Source: Karstenula rhodostoma CBS 690.94
Taxonomy: Eukaryota; Ascomycota; Dothideomycetes; Pleosporales; Didymosphaeriaceae
Assembly: GCA_010093485.1 (NCBI GenBank)
Contig: MU001495.1
Location: 248,001 to 312,000, forward strand
Length of the DNA stretch: 64,000 nucleotides
Direction of reading: 5' to 3'
A program made the translations under genes and the position numbers. The notes under the pieces were generated by a model that was not told the origin of the DNA, ran no database searches, and was given only the letters and a program-made list of their open reading frames with translations. Below, piece by piece: positions 1 through 9,800 of this stretch (its first letter is position 1; each line of letters begins with the position of its first letter).

Positions 1-663
1 CAGCACTATACCCCACGCACAAATATGTGGTATAGTAGAGTAAACGCCCTTTTTGGTTAGCCTGCGCACAGACGCTGGGCAAGCCTTAGCCGCTTTTTTG
101 GTCCCCCTTTGTTCGTGCATTGGCAAAGCACAACGCGCCTTTTTGTCCCCCTTGCTTTATTGATTTACCCACCCTCATAGTGATCGTATACAATATATAG
201 TAGAGTAAACTACTAAAGTGCTTAAGCGTCTGCTATAATTTCTTATTTCTAATTCAGTAAAGCCTGGCAGATGAGGATGGGCTGAGGAGTGAAGAGTCAC
301 GCAATTGCGGGGGCTTCGTCGCGGCAGCTGCATCACCATACTAACAATGCAGCTAGCACCCTCTCGTGGACTCAATCCTGTCGCTTCGCGAGTGGTAACG
401 GAGGAGAGCGAGCAGTTCGCGAATAACAGCGAGTGTAGTGAGCATGGCGAAATGCGGACCTAGCGATTGCGACTTCCCCTCCACCATTGGCGTTATCAGC
501 TCAGAAGAGCCACGTGACTACGCCCTTCTGTTATAAGACACCACGCCCGCATACGCATGCTTATCGCAGGAACATCAATCACTCGGTTACCCTACCTTCT
601 TCGTAGGCGCCTACCGTCCAAGTGATCAAGAAATCGTTCCACGCTCGGGCCAAAGCTTCGATC
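1..663. other. 5' flank without a gene; short direct repeats
   Basis: No convincing reading frame is seen. Two kinds of short direct repeat are visible. A TATAGTAGAGTAAAC block occurs near 31-45 and again near 195-210. A C/T-rich block (CGC, six or seven T, GTCCCCCTT) occurs near 89-107 and 136-155. They look like degenerate repeat debris. The last ~100 bases hold the presumed promoter and leader of the monooxygenase that starts at 664. Confidence 0.4.
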
Positions 664-2705
664 ATGGCCACCACACCAACCCAAGCAGCTGCTCCAGAAG
701 TTGACCCCCAGCATCTCGAAGCGGTGCGCAAGAAATACGCAGAAGAGGCCCAGAAAAGGTTGAGACCAGATGCTGTAGCGCAATTTCTCACACTCAAGGA
801 CGCAAACGATCCGCGACTGCAAGCTCTCAACGAGGATCCCTGGGCAGACCACGATGCTCTGAACGCACGTCCTTCTCCTATCGAAGATAGCAAAGTGTAT
901 CCTTTCTTTGTGGTCGGTGCCGGTTTCGGAGGTCTTCTATTTGCTGTGCACGCTATACAATCTGGTGTGGCGACGGCGGACGATATACGCCTTGTCGATG
1001 CAGCCGGAGGCTTCGGCGGTACCTGGTACTGGAACAGATATCCCGGCCTCCATTGCGATGTTGAAAGCTACATGTACCTCCCCCTGCTCGAAGAGACGGG
1101 ATACATACCTACTAAGAAGTATGCGCCGGGCTGGGAAATCCGAGAACACGCAGAGCGCATCGCAGACCAATGGCATCTTCAAGATAAGACGGTGTTTCGA
1201 TCTGACGTGGAGAGCGTCACATGGGATGATTCCTCGGAGCTATGGAATATTTCTTTTAAAGAAAGGCGCGGACCGCAAGGCTCACCTATCATCAGCCACC
1301 ACGTTCGGGCGCAGTACGTTTATCTTGCTGCGGGTATTCTCACCCGCCCGCAAGTGCCACGGATATCTGGATTGTCATCCTTTGCAGGGCCTATGTTTCA
1401 CACGGCTCGTTGGGACTATGGAATTACAGGCGGCTCGCAGAAGAACCAAGTGCTGTCTGGACTTCGTGACAAGAGAGTAGCGGTCATTGGAACCGCAGCT
1501 ACGGCAATTGGAGCTATACCAGAGATTGGAAAATATGCGAAGGAGCTCTTCGTGTTTCAGAGGACGCCAGCATACGTCAAGCCTCGCAATCAGCGCGATA
1601 CTAACCGCGAGGATTTCAAAGCCACTGTGGCCACGAAACCGGGGTGGCAATTCGACCGACAGATCAACTGGAACAGCTTCCTGACCAACTCCGCGAAAAC
1701 GGGACAGCCCGATCTTGTCAGTGATGGTGAGTCTCATTAGTTGTTATCCATCATGCACATACTAACAGCAAAGGTTGGACCGATCAACCAGCCTATTCCG
1801 CCATGATGGGCTCTCCTAATCAAGCAGAACTAGATCCCAATTCTCCAGAGAGTATCGAACGTCTCGTAACCGGCTTCCACATCCTAGACCTTCCAAACAT
1901 GGAAGCTGTTCGCTCACGGGTCGACCAATCCGTCAAAGACCCGAAGACAGCAGAGAAACTGAAGCCGTGGTACCCATCCTGGTGCAAAAGACCAACTTTC
2001 AGCGACACGTATTTGCCGCTCTTCAACGAGCCTCACGTCCATCTTATCGACACCGACGGCAAAGGTCCCTCTCATGCGACCGAAAGAGGCCTCGTGGTAG
2101 GCGACAAGGAGTACCCCGTGGACATCATCGTCCTCAGCACCGGATTTCAGCTCGCGAATCTCCGCGCAGGGAGCCCCGCATCGCGTATCGGCGTTAAGGT
2201 CCTCGGGCGCAATGGATACTCCCTAGACGACAAATGGGACAACATCGGTGCAGCGACCCTACACGGCTATCTCACCAATGGGTTCCCGAATCTCTTCTTC
2301 TCTGGATCCAGTCAAGCGACGATTACGGGCAACAACACCATGATGCTGAACTTCATCGCGCAGCATGTGACATATATGATTTCCGAGGCTAAGCGCCGTG
2401 CCGGGACGAAGAAACGGGCGATCATAGAGGTTACGAGGGAGGCTGAGGAAGCGCATACGGCGGAGATCGTCAAACGGGCGCCGTACTTCTCTGCAATAGC
2501 GGGGTGCACGCCGGGGTACTTCAACGGGTATGGTGCGGTCGCCGCGGATCTGGAGGGGAAAAAGAAGGCAGCCCGGGGAGCGACGTGGTCTGAGGGCACG
2601 AGATCGTTCTTGAAATACATCGGCGACTGGCGGGAGGAAGGTAAGCTCCGGGGTCTGGATGTCACGTTGAGATCTGCGTTGGATGCTGAGAGGGCGAGGC
2701 TGTAG
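664..2705 (+). CDS. Baeyer-Villiger-type FAD monooxygenase
   Basis: Two exons, 664-1726 and 1774-2705, give 664 aa; the 47-nt intron (GTGAGT...CAAAG) restores the frame exactly. This is a class-B flavoprotein monooxygenase, a family that uses FAD and NADPH to insert oxygen beside a ketone or to oxygenate heteroatoms. An FAD Rossmann motif GAGFGG lies near residue 80. The Baeyer-Villiger fingerprint appears as FAGPMFHTARW, matching FxGxxxHTxxW. A second, degenerate nucleotide-binding stretch (VIGTAATAIG) and the late ATG motif (LSTGF) follow. The ~65-residue N-terminal extension before the first Rossmann fold is usual in steroid/cyclododecanone-type fungal members. ATG 664 is chosen; the frame upstream opens only with GTG. 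The second Rossmann has alanines where glycines are usual. Substrate is unknown. Two methyltransferases lie within 9 kb. Confidence 0.93.
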
Positions 2706-3987
2706 GTAGAGATACTGAGCGTTTGATGGGCTGGAAAGTCAGGGCGGAGTTGTACTGAGCTTGCGAGGTCAGTGGTGGTACGGAACAAGGAATTGGGTAA
2801 TCTCCAAGCTTTAGTACAATCTTGTATAACGACGTCGCACTCATAAACTTCTCTCTTCGCTACACCCCTTCTCCAGCTTCACTCAATAGTACCCTGAGCC
2901 GGCTTCGACTACTTTCTCCTTTTCAGATGAGCTTTGTAGAATCACGGCACCAATTAGGCACATAATGCATCATTTCCTTGTCATCGAATACTCCTCAGTG
3001 AACTCAACTTGCCCAAACTCCATCTGACTCGTTCTTTGGGGTGCCGTAAATGCGGTATAGCCACTCGATCTCGCCAGCCCAAATTTTCTAGTACAAGATT
3101 CGGGCAATAGCAAAGCGGAGATGCGGCCAGGATCGAGCATGGCTCAGATGCTATGTGATAATCCCCGCTGTGGGATGATAATATATCTCTTGATAGGTAG
3201 GATAAAAAAGCACTTATTGAGCTCTTCTTTTGGCGCGGGGCCTCCGTGGCTACAAATCCTCTGGCGCCCGACATGATGAGTTTCAATTTTGCAGTCAGCA
3301 AGAACAGTTACGCTGTTCTGTACATGTATTTCATCTTCCTGGCGAAACTCGGTCGTTGAAGTTTATTTGGATTGTGAAGTCAAATGGTCTGCTGCCGCCC
3401 CCTAGCCAAGCGGAAGGATCCACCATATATCGGCGTTGTGTGGGTGGGATTATAGCGCAGTTTCGGTCAGTGTTGTTGCACAGCGAGTGGCCACTGCCCG
3501 TGTCGACTCCGCCCCTCTTTTCGTCCAGAGTAACAATATTCGATAAAGGTATGTTAGGAGATATTGTTGTGGGTTGACTTAGCTGAGGCCGTGAGAAGAA
3601 GCTGTATCGGACTGTGAGGCACAAGCTTCGTCTCTCCATCAGAGTCACAGAATGTTATACCGGTGCCATTGGACAGACTAGTCATGCTAAATAATGTCAG
3701 TGTTCGCGGGAAATGATTTGCAGGATATACAATCGAACATTGTCAGGGTCACGGGCAGCTAGAGCAGCAAAACGGAGTAATAGATCTGCTTCAATCTACG
3801 ATTTCAAGAAAACAGCCCCCATAGAGTGGCCGGAGATTCAGAGCGAAAGCTCCCAATGTAACACGAAAGACCAAATAATTGTCGCAAATTGAACGCATAT
3901 GACAAGAAGCCCCCCAACGCTCAAGCCCACCTTTCCCACCTAGTGTCGCTAGACTTGCTATACCAAAAATACATTGTTATAAGATAC
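2706..3987. other. Gene-free stretch
   Basis: About 1.28 kb between the monooxygenase and a small minus-strand gene. Frames of about 100 codons exist on both strands but lack ATG starts, domain-like composition or joinable splice sites. I see nothing functional beyond the presumed 3' ends of the two flanking genes, which converge here. Confidence 0.4.
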
Positions 3988-4332
3988 TCACGGATTAGTG
4001 GGATACAGCATTTTGCGCTGTGAATCGACCTTCTCCTTGACTACTCATTGTCAGGTTTATTAGGCTTCGTCCGACTAGTAGTGCTTGCAAAGATGCTTAC
4101 GTCTTGCAGTCACCCAGTCTGGAGGGCCTATATCTTCACCCTGCTCCGCAATGTCGTCCCTATCGGCGCGGATTTCTGAGCCATAACTCCACCCCACCAA
4201 CTTTAGCTTCTCGCAGAAGTATACGATAGATTCCCAGTAGGAATCTTGATCATAATTGCCGCCAATCCTGACATAGCCAAAACTTTCATTCGTGTTTCCG
4301 GGGAATTCGACCCTCCTGAATGAAATGGGCAT
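3988..4332 (-). CDS. Small spliced orphan protein (95 aa)
   Basis: Minus strand. Exon 1 is 4332-4101 and exon 2 is 4043-3988, with a 57-nt intron (GTAAGC donor, CTAATAA/CTGAC branch region, AG acceptor; an acceptor 3 nt further in is equally possible). The product is soluble, rich in charged and aromatic residues, with no signal peptide or membrane segment. It starts MPISFRRVEF; exon 1 ends in DWVTAR and exon 2 adds a Lys-rich tail ending YPTNP. The splice replaces an abrupt out-of-family tail with a charged helix-like end, which favours a real intron. I do not recognise the family. It sits just before the paralogue cluster beginning at 4925. Confidence 0.55.
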
Positions 4333-4924
4333 TGTGACTAGTAAATATGATTGTTCGTTAAAATGGTTGTTGAGATCGGGAGTAGATGATTGAGGTATGA
4401 GATGTTGTTTGAGATGCCGGGGGCGTGTCGCCTGTTGATATGAGGTCTCAGCGATCAGAAGACGAGTGCGAGGTGTTGATCTTATGGCCTAAGGAGCTAG
4501 GCGGGTGCGTTGATTCAGGGTAACCGGGAAGACTTCCTGATGGTGGATTTATATATTGCTTCTACTCTTTATAACATGTGTCTGCTATCTTCATTGAAAA
4601 TATCTTTTGTACTATTTCGTGAAGAGTCAGAATTTGTTACTCACTCGCTTCAAATCCTGGCTTGTTGGCCGTTGGTCCCGGTGACGAAGTCTGGACGACT
4701 CATCGTAAGATATGAAACACTGAATGTTAGTACCTAAAATAAATAAATGAGTCAGTTACAGCAGTCAAAGAAAGGGTTATAGTGGGTGATGCCTTAACAC
4801 TGTGCCGTAATGACTGTCGAGGAGAGCGGCTTTGTGACTCAGTGTGATGAGTGGAACAAAGGGCCCCTGTTGCTTATAAGTTTCCCCTCACCACTACATT
4901 TCACTTCACAACGCAGTCCACAAA
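4333..4924. other. Divergent intergenic region
   Basis: Separates the small minus-strand gene from the first paralogue-family gene. It contains two copies of the palindromic heptamer TGA(C/G)TCA, at 4748-4754 and 4835-4841. The second precedes a TATA-like CTTATAAG at 4873-4880. No gene is seen. Confidence 0.45.
4835..4880 (+). promoter_or_regulatory. TGACTCA element plus TATA box
   Basis: TGACTCA (bZIP/Gcn4-AP-1-type consensus) at 4835-4841 lies 84 bp before the ATG at 4925, with CTTATAAG at 4873-4880. Three other paralogues carry the same heptamer upstream of a TATA box. That bZIP factors bind this heptamer is established; its use here is inference. Confidence 0.45.
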
Positions 4925-5578
4925 ATGTCAAACGATCCTAGATCTCCAGAAGAGCAACGCCTGGCTGGAATTTTCTCGGAAACAATCGAGAATCTTCTAA
5001 CGGATTACCAAAACAAAGGCGAAGATCCCAACGTTGGCCACCCTGACGTGGTGATACACCCTGGGCAAGACAACATGCAGCTCCTCCGTGAGTCAAACCG
5101 CTGCAAGAATATCCCAGCCATCGCACAGATTCACATCCGCAACGACAATCCCTTCGAAGTCACCATCTGGGGTACCAACAAAGCCAGTATCGAGCGTATT
5201 GCAGAGACAGAAGAGGTCGCAGTCAAAGCGATGCAACAGCTTTTGCGGCGTAACGTGGGCGCTATTAGAACGGCTGTTAAGGGCTGGCAGCCTGAGCGTG
5301 TTAGGATGCAGAATGGCAGCTTGAAAGATAAGACGGATACAGATTACTACCATTTTGAGGTCGAGGATAGGGTTAATCTCTTAACGTATCCTCACACGGC
5401 AGGTGATAGCGCGATGTCGGTGATTTGTAGTATGGATATTGGGGCTTGGCACCTGCGGGTGTCTCGGAAAATCGCTGCGATGTCTTCCGAACCGGATGGT
5501 TCGGTGAGCAAAGGAGATACGGACGGGGCTTCTGAAAGCAATACGGACAAGAGGCCGAAGCCAGTGAAACGTGGATGA
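4925..5578 (+). CDS. Paralogue-family protein 1, unknown function (217 aa)
   Basis: Intronless, ATG at 4925 after a TATA box and a plausible leader. The protein is soluble, without signal peptide or membrane segment. It shares a layout with four others in this window. An amphipathic helix near residues 12-30 (IFSETIENLLTDY) comes first. A strand pair around residues 65-85 ends in FEVTIWGT. A helix near 95-120 contains a conserved Trp. A C-terminal part follows with a strand pair (YHFEVEDRVNLLTYP, then an A-M-S-V strand). The last ~40 residues are low-complexity, Ser/Asp/Lys-rich. It converges on the closest paralogue at 5922-6623 with 343 bp between them. No known family is recognised. The shared TIWGT core makes homology to that neighbour nearly certain. 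Confidence 0.8.
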   Translation: MSNDPRSPEEQRLAGIFSETIENLLTDYQNKGEDPNVGHPDVVIHPGQDNMQLLRESNRCKNIPAIAQIHIRNDNPFEVTIWGTNKASIERIAETEEVAVKAMQQLLRRNVGAIRTAVKGWQPERVRMQNGSLKDKTDTDYYHFEVEDRVNLLTYPHTAGDSAMSVICSMDIGAWHLRVSRKIAAMSSEPDGSVSKGDTDGASESNTDKRPKPVKRG

Positions 5579-5921
5579 GTGCTCAGATAGCGATATATAT
5601 AGTCCTTTGGAGGGCGATCTGAATTACAATCAATGGACTGTGAAGATATTGGCGCTTGCGGTAGTGTTAGCTAGCTTCTTCACTGCTGTAGGTAAGTGCT
5701 TCAGATGTTTTCTTCAGGCTTTGCTTCCCTGGCGCTCCCACGAACTGAGCAAAACAGTGAGGCTTCGTTACGTTTGCAGGGTACACGGTCAATTTTAATG
5801 AACAAAGACTACAGTACATCGATTTGCCTACGATACCGCAAGGTCCGAGCTACGACTCAATCGCCATCTGAAGGGCTATATATAGGTTTTGCTATCTGAG
5901 CGCTCATTCGCGTTTGACTAG
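5579..5921. other. Convergent intergenic region
   Basis: 343 bp between two convergent paralogues, holding their 3' ends. No gene, hairpin or repeat stands out. Confidence 0.4.
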
Positions 5922-6623
5922 CTACAAACCCTTGCCCACATTACCCTTTAGAGTTCCCTTTGGAGTTTCCTCTGCATTCTCGTCAGAAGCTCCACCCGCA
6001 TCTTCCTCACTCGCCGCCACGTCCTCTGAGGGGGGCGACATACTCATTTCTCGTATAATGTCGACATTTAAAGTTGGAATATCTGCAATAAAAGTCACAA
6101 CCATCGCAGTGTGCCCTTCCGTCTTAGGTTCTGTTGCGATGTTGAGCCTATCCGCGATTGAGAAATGATGCTTGGTATCGTCCGCTTGATCGTAACTTCC
6201 TGGCTGCAACTCAATTTTATCACGGTCCCAGGCGCACACTGCGTCTTTGAGTACGTCTACATTGAAGTTCAGAATGTTCATCAACGAGGACCTTAACCTG
6301 TCGCTGGCGTTTTCGCAATCGGTTCCCCAGATAGTGACTTCGAAGTTGTTAAGGTTCGAGATATGGATCTGCGCTTCGGCCGGGTGTCGCGTGCAGTTCA
6401 TTTTGTGGAGGAGCGCCACATCCTTGGGGCCGATAACAATGTCAGCGTTACCGACACGAGGATCCATTCCCTTCTCCTTGTAGTTGTATAGGAGATCTTT
6501 GATAGCGTCAACGAATATCTGGGTCAGTTGCCACTTTTCCCGTTTTTTTTCTTCGTCTGACATAGTGGGGTTTGCAGTAGATGCAGCAGCAAACGGCATG
6601 CGAGTTGGAACGATAAGATCCAT
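5922..6623 (-). CDS. Paralogue-family protein 2, unknown function (213 or 233 aa)
   Basis: Minus strand, intronless. Two starts are possible: ATG ending at 6623 (233 aa) or the internal ATG ending at 6563 (213 aa). The internal start aligns with the beginning of paralogue 1 (MSDEEKK versus MSNDPRS), so the shorter form is favoured. Shared features are the helix IFVDAIKDLLYNY, then AQIHISNLNNFEVTIWGT, the DxHxFxxxDRxN-type segment and a Met-Val strand pair. The C-terminus is acidic and low-complexity. It is soluble, with no targeting signal in the short form. Upstream are GGTATAAAAG (6761-6770) and TGACTCA (6782-6788 on this strand). Function unknown. It is the closest relative of the 4925 gene, in an inverted, tail-to-tail arrangement. 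Confidence 0.8.
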   Translation of the reverse strand: MDLIVPTRMPFAAASTANPTMSDEEKKREKWQLTQIFVDAIKDLLYNYKEKGMDPRVGNADIVIGPKDVALLHKMNCTRHPAEAQIHISNLNNFEVTIWGTDCENASDRLRSSLMNILNFNVDVLKDAVCAWDRDKIELQPGSYDQADDTKHHFSIADRLNIATEPKTEGHTAMVVTFIADIPTLNVDIIREMSMSPPSEDVAASEEDAGGASDENAEETPKGTLKGNVGKGL

Positions 6624-6760
6624 AGCTTGAGGTTGCGATGTACTTCAACAGCAGGGTTTTATGGTGAGATGTATAATAACAGCGACGTTGCAGCTCGATG
6701 AATGATTCCGAATTGTTCGTAGGGTGTAGTGAAACTGCCACAGCAAGAACCGAAGACGGC

Positions 6761-6790
6761 CTTTTATACCACCTATCGTAGTGAGTCACA
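6761..6790 (-). promoter_or_regulatory. TGACTCA element plus TATA box
   Basis: Read on the minus strand, TGACTCA (6788-6782) is followed about 12 bp later by GGTATAAAAG (6770-6761). Both lie about 140 bp upstream of the distal ATG of the 5922-6623 gene. The close heptamer-TATA spacing matches the promoters at 13451 and 15664. Confidence 0.5.
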
Positions 6791-7774
6791 AAGCCGCACT
6801 CCTCGACACGTCACCGCGGCACAGCATCATCGCCATCACCCTCCCTTCAGTTGCCATGAGTGATTTCTTTACCGCTTGGCCGCAGTGTGTCATGTCCTGC
6901 AGTACCCAACGCGATATTCATCCAATCGATGATCGCCACTTCTAATCCCCATCCTCGCGAGTGCGTCTCCCTACTTCAATATTGCAGTACCTGAACACAT
7001 TATCATGTCCTGCAGTGATTTGCCCTAACTGTACCGTGGAATCCAACAGCCAACAACCCAACCAGAATGCCGATTGACCAGGACATCTCCTACCTGGCGG
7101 CGGCTCACCCACCGACATCTTCTGCCCCCTTTCAAGACAGAGACAAGCTTCTTACTTATACAAGCTGTCTTTTAAAATATTTATATTTTTAACACCCAAT
7201 TAAGTTCTTTTACTGTATTATGCCGCGGCTTATAGAAGCGTGTGAAGTGTTATGTTGATTTTATACAGGTAATATATATTAAGCTTAACCGATATCTATA
7301 CTGTTATCTAAACAAATCACGCCTAACCATCTTCCACTCTTTGGCCACAAACTAGAACACCTCGCTATCATAAATCAGTCTTTCTGCTGTGTTCTGGCGC
7401 AACACAGCCTGCTATGTCGTTAGTCCACCACTAGACGAAGAGCTCTCGCTCGTGTTGTAGTATGCCGAACTTCTAAACTGACACTCCCGGCAGCTCTATC
7501 ACGGACAACAGTCTGCGTATAGTGCGTGACCCGAGAGCGAGTAATCCTCGACCGGTTGTATTCTGGCGTTTGTCTTGGTCCTGACAACGTGGATAAAGTC
7601 CGATATAGCTGTTGTTGAAATGATGCAAGTACAACAGGAAAATAAAACGCTATGCCTGTCCCCCCCAAAAAACAAATCCAAACCAGTCCCCCAAATGCCC
7701 ATCTAAATGCACTCAAATGCCTACCCCCATCGCACACTGTAACCTGCTCCACCTCTCTTCCCCAACCAGCAGTC
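6791..7774. other. Intergenic, with an AT-rich relic at about 7150-7320
   Basis: No gene supported. The 7150-7320 part is strongly AT-rich and contains GCCGCGGCTTATAGAAGC near 7222-7239. A GC-richer counterpart (GCCGCGGCTTGCAGAAGC) lies near 21250-21267, and the differences are C/G to T/A transitions. It looks like the remains of a repeat that has suffered RIP. Confidence 0.35.
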
Positions 7775-9047
7775 CTACTCCGGCTTCATCCCATACGTAA
7801 CATGAAACTGCACATACGAATGCATACTCGGATCCTTAATCTCACTCCGCGCAAGCGCAAGTATAATCTGCAAATCCTCGACCTTGCCTTCCATAATCTG
7901 CGTATACCCCCGCAGCATGTACGCCTCGAAGCCTCCATCCGAAATCATCATCTGCTCCAGCCTCCCCACAGTGCGTAGCCGTTTCGATCGCGGCCACCCG
8001 CCCATGGGCAGCTTGTACACGACGTCGTGTACATTGGTGAAGCCCGCGGCCGACATCTGGGCGTTCCATTGCCGTGGGGCGTCCAGCGGCGCGCCCATCT
8101 TCTCGGCCAGCTGGTAGTACAGCCGCCCGGTCTCGACGTAGCCGCTGTTCGGGGGGATGGTGTTATCGTCGCAGAGGGCGCCGGGGATGGTGCTCGCGAG
8201 CTGCAGCCAGCCGCCGGGCTTGAGGTGCGTGTGCGCCTGGGTGATGAGGCGCGGCCAGTCGCGCACGGCGGTCATGAGGTCGCGGCCGTGGATGAAGTCG
8301 AAGTGGGCCGCGCGATACGGCCAGTCGTCCTCCACGTCGTCGATCTCGAAGATGCAGTTGGGCGGGACGAAGGTGGGCTGTGTGGGCGCGATGTCGACGC
8401 CGATGACTTCGCAGTTGGGGTACTTGTCTGCGAGCTCAATGGCCCAGATGCCGGTGCCGGTGCCCAGGTCGAGCACGCGGCTGCCTGCGCGTTGGAGACG
8501 CTCTTCTGCGATGGGGGTTACGTGCAGCCGGTCGTTGAGGAGGAGTGTGTACTTGTGGTGCTGCAGGTCCTGGCGGTCTAGCTCTTTCTCGTCCATGGGC
8601 ATGCCGTATTCGTGCTTCCCGTAGCTGGCATACCGGCGGCCCTCGATCTCGACGCCGCGGCGCACCTCGGATATAATGGATGAGAGGAAGGAAGACGCGT
8701 CGGAGCCATCGTACCTGTGTCAAGTGTGAGCACGCATTCCAGACGACGCGGTGGGGTATGAGATGTGCATACCCCTCGTCACTGAAGTTGTCCTCGTTGT
8801 GTGCCTCTAGCAAGTGGTCTCCGCTGTTGTCCTGATCGTACTCGCTCGCAGAGCCAGCATCGACGCCCGAGTCGACCGGGCCCTGGTCTGCGTGAGTCTC
8901 TGCTTTGGGCGCTCCCACCGAGGATGCTGGCGTATCCTGGCTGGACCCAGCATCATGGCCAGAGGCGCCTGGTGTCGGGGCGTCGTGAGGCGGGCGTGGG
9001 CGTGCATCTACTTCTGGACCGGCATGTCGTCGAGACTGATGCTCCAT
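7775..9047 (-). CDS. LaeA-like SAM-dependent methyltransferase
   Basis: Minus strand. Exon 1 9047-8773, intron 8772-8715 (GTATGC...ACACAG, 58 nt), exon 2 8714-7775; 404 aa. The first ~90 residues are Ala/Ser/Asp-rich and disordered. Across the splice the protein reads EGYDGSDASSFLSSII, a segment typical of the fungal LaeA/UMTA methyltransferase family just ahead of the fold. SAM motif I is VLDLGTGTGIWAIELAD, followed by GVDIAPTQP and HGRDL motifs, then LKPGGWLQL. The family methylates small molecules or protein targets and often accompanies secondary metabolism; the LaeA branch is regulatory and nuclear. Nothing here says which. An O-methyltransferase lies just across the assembly gap on the other strand. 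Confidence 0.9.
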
Positions 9048-9319
9048 ACTGGCGAGACGGCGGTGATGCTGCGGGCACTCAACGATGCCCCGCGGCTACT
9101 GTCGCACGAGATGCGGCCGGCGGCAGGGAATGCAATGCAATGCAATGCGGGTGTTGCGCAGCGGGCGGGAGCTGGGAGGGGGAGGATGTCCGGATGCATC
9201 TCGCAGGACGTACATTACTGAGATGCTGATCTATGCCCTTTGACGACCCCCAGCCCCAGTCCCTGAGTTTGGCCGAAGCCGCCTAATGCCCGCACGTTGG
9301 AGCCGAGCCGAGCCGCCAG
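9048..9319. other. Upstream region of the LaeA-like gene, ending in the assembly gap
   Basis: GC-rich sequence with short simple runs (ATGCA near 9127-9147, GAGCC near 9300-9315). It holds the presumed promoter of the methyltransferase that begins at 9047. No other gene is seen. Confidence 0.4.
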
Positions 9320-9575
9320 NNNNNNNNNNNNNNNNNNNNNNNNNNNNNNNNNNNNNNNNNNNNNNNNNNNNNNNNNNNNNNNNNNNNNNNNNNNNNNNNN
9401 NNNNNNNNNNNNNNNNNNNNNNNNNNNNNNNNNNNNNNNNNNNNNNNNNNNNNNNNNNNNNNNNNNNNNNNNNNNNNNNNNNNNNNNNNNNNNNNNNNNN
9501 NNNNNNNNNNNNNNNNNNNNNNNNNNNNNNNNNNNNNNNNNNNNNNNNNNNNNNNNNNNNNNNNNNNNNNNNNNN
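9320..9575. other. Assembly gap (256 N)
   Basis: A run of N whose true length is unknown. The right edge falls inside a 12-bp tandem repeat, so the repeat probably caused the break in the assembly. Sequence may be missing between the two divergent methyltransferase genes. Confidence 0.99.
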
Positions 9576-9694
9576 AGCCTATATACTAGCCTATATACTA
9601 GCCTATATACTAGCCTATATACTAGCCTATATACTAGCCTATATACTAGCCTATATACTAGCCTATATACGTAGCCTATATACGTAGCCTATAG
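9576..9694. repeat. 12-bp minisatellite AGCCTATATACT
   Basis: Seven perfect copies (9576-9659) are followed by two 13-bp variants (AGCCTATATACGT, 9660-9685) and a partial copy. The array touches the N gap, so the full array may be much longer. It ends about 105 bp before the O-methyltransferase ATG, so it probably lies in or near that gene's promoter. Confidence 0.95.
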
Positions 9695-9800
9695 CGGGAC
9701 CAGCACACCATGGCATGGCATAGCAACCCGGCGCCTTCTTCCTGAACTTGCGCCCGTTCCCTCTCTTTCTTGTCCCTGAACGCCCTGATATTCTTTCGTA

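Noticed and set aside
1..200. Telomere-proximal repeat
   Set aside because: The repeats are not TTAGGG-like; only short degenerate direct repeats are present.
908..1480. 190-codon plus-strand frame inside the monooxygenase
   Set aside because: Out-of-frame shadow; the overlapping frame carries Rossmann and Baeyer-Villiger motifs.
8027..8581. 184-codon plus-strand frame opposite the LaeA-like gene
   Set aside because: Val/Gly/Asp-rich antisense shadow of a GC-rich gene with a clear SAM motif on the minus strand.
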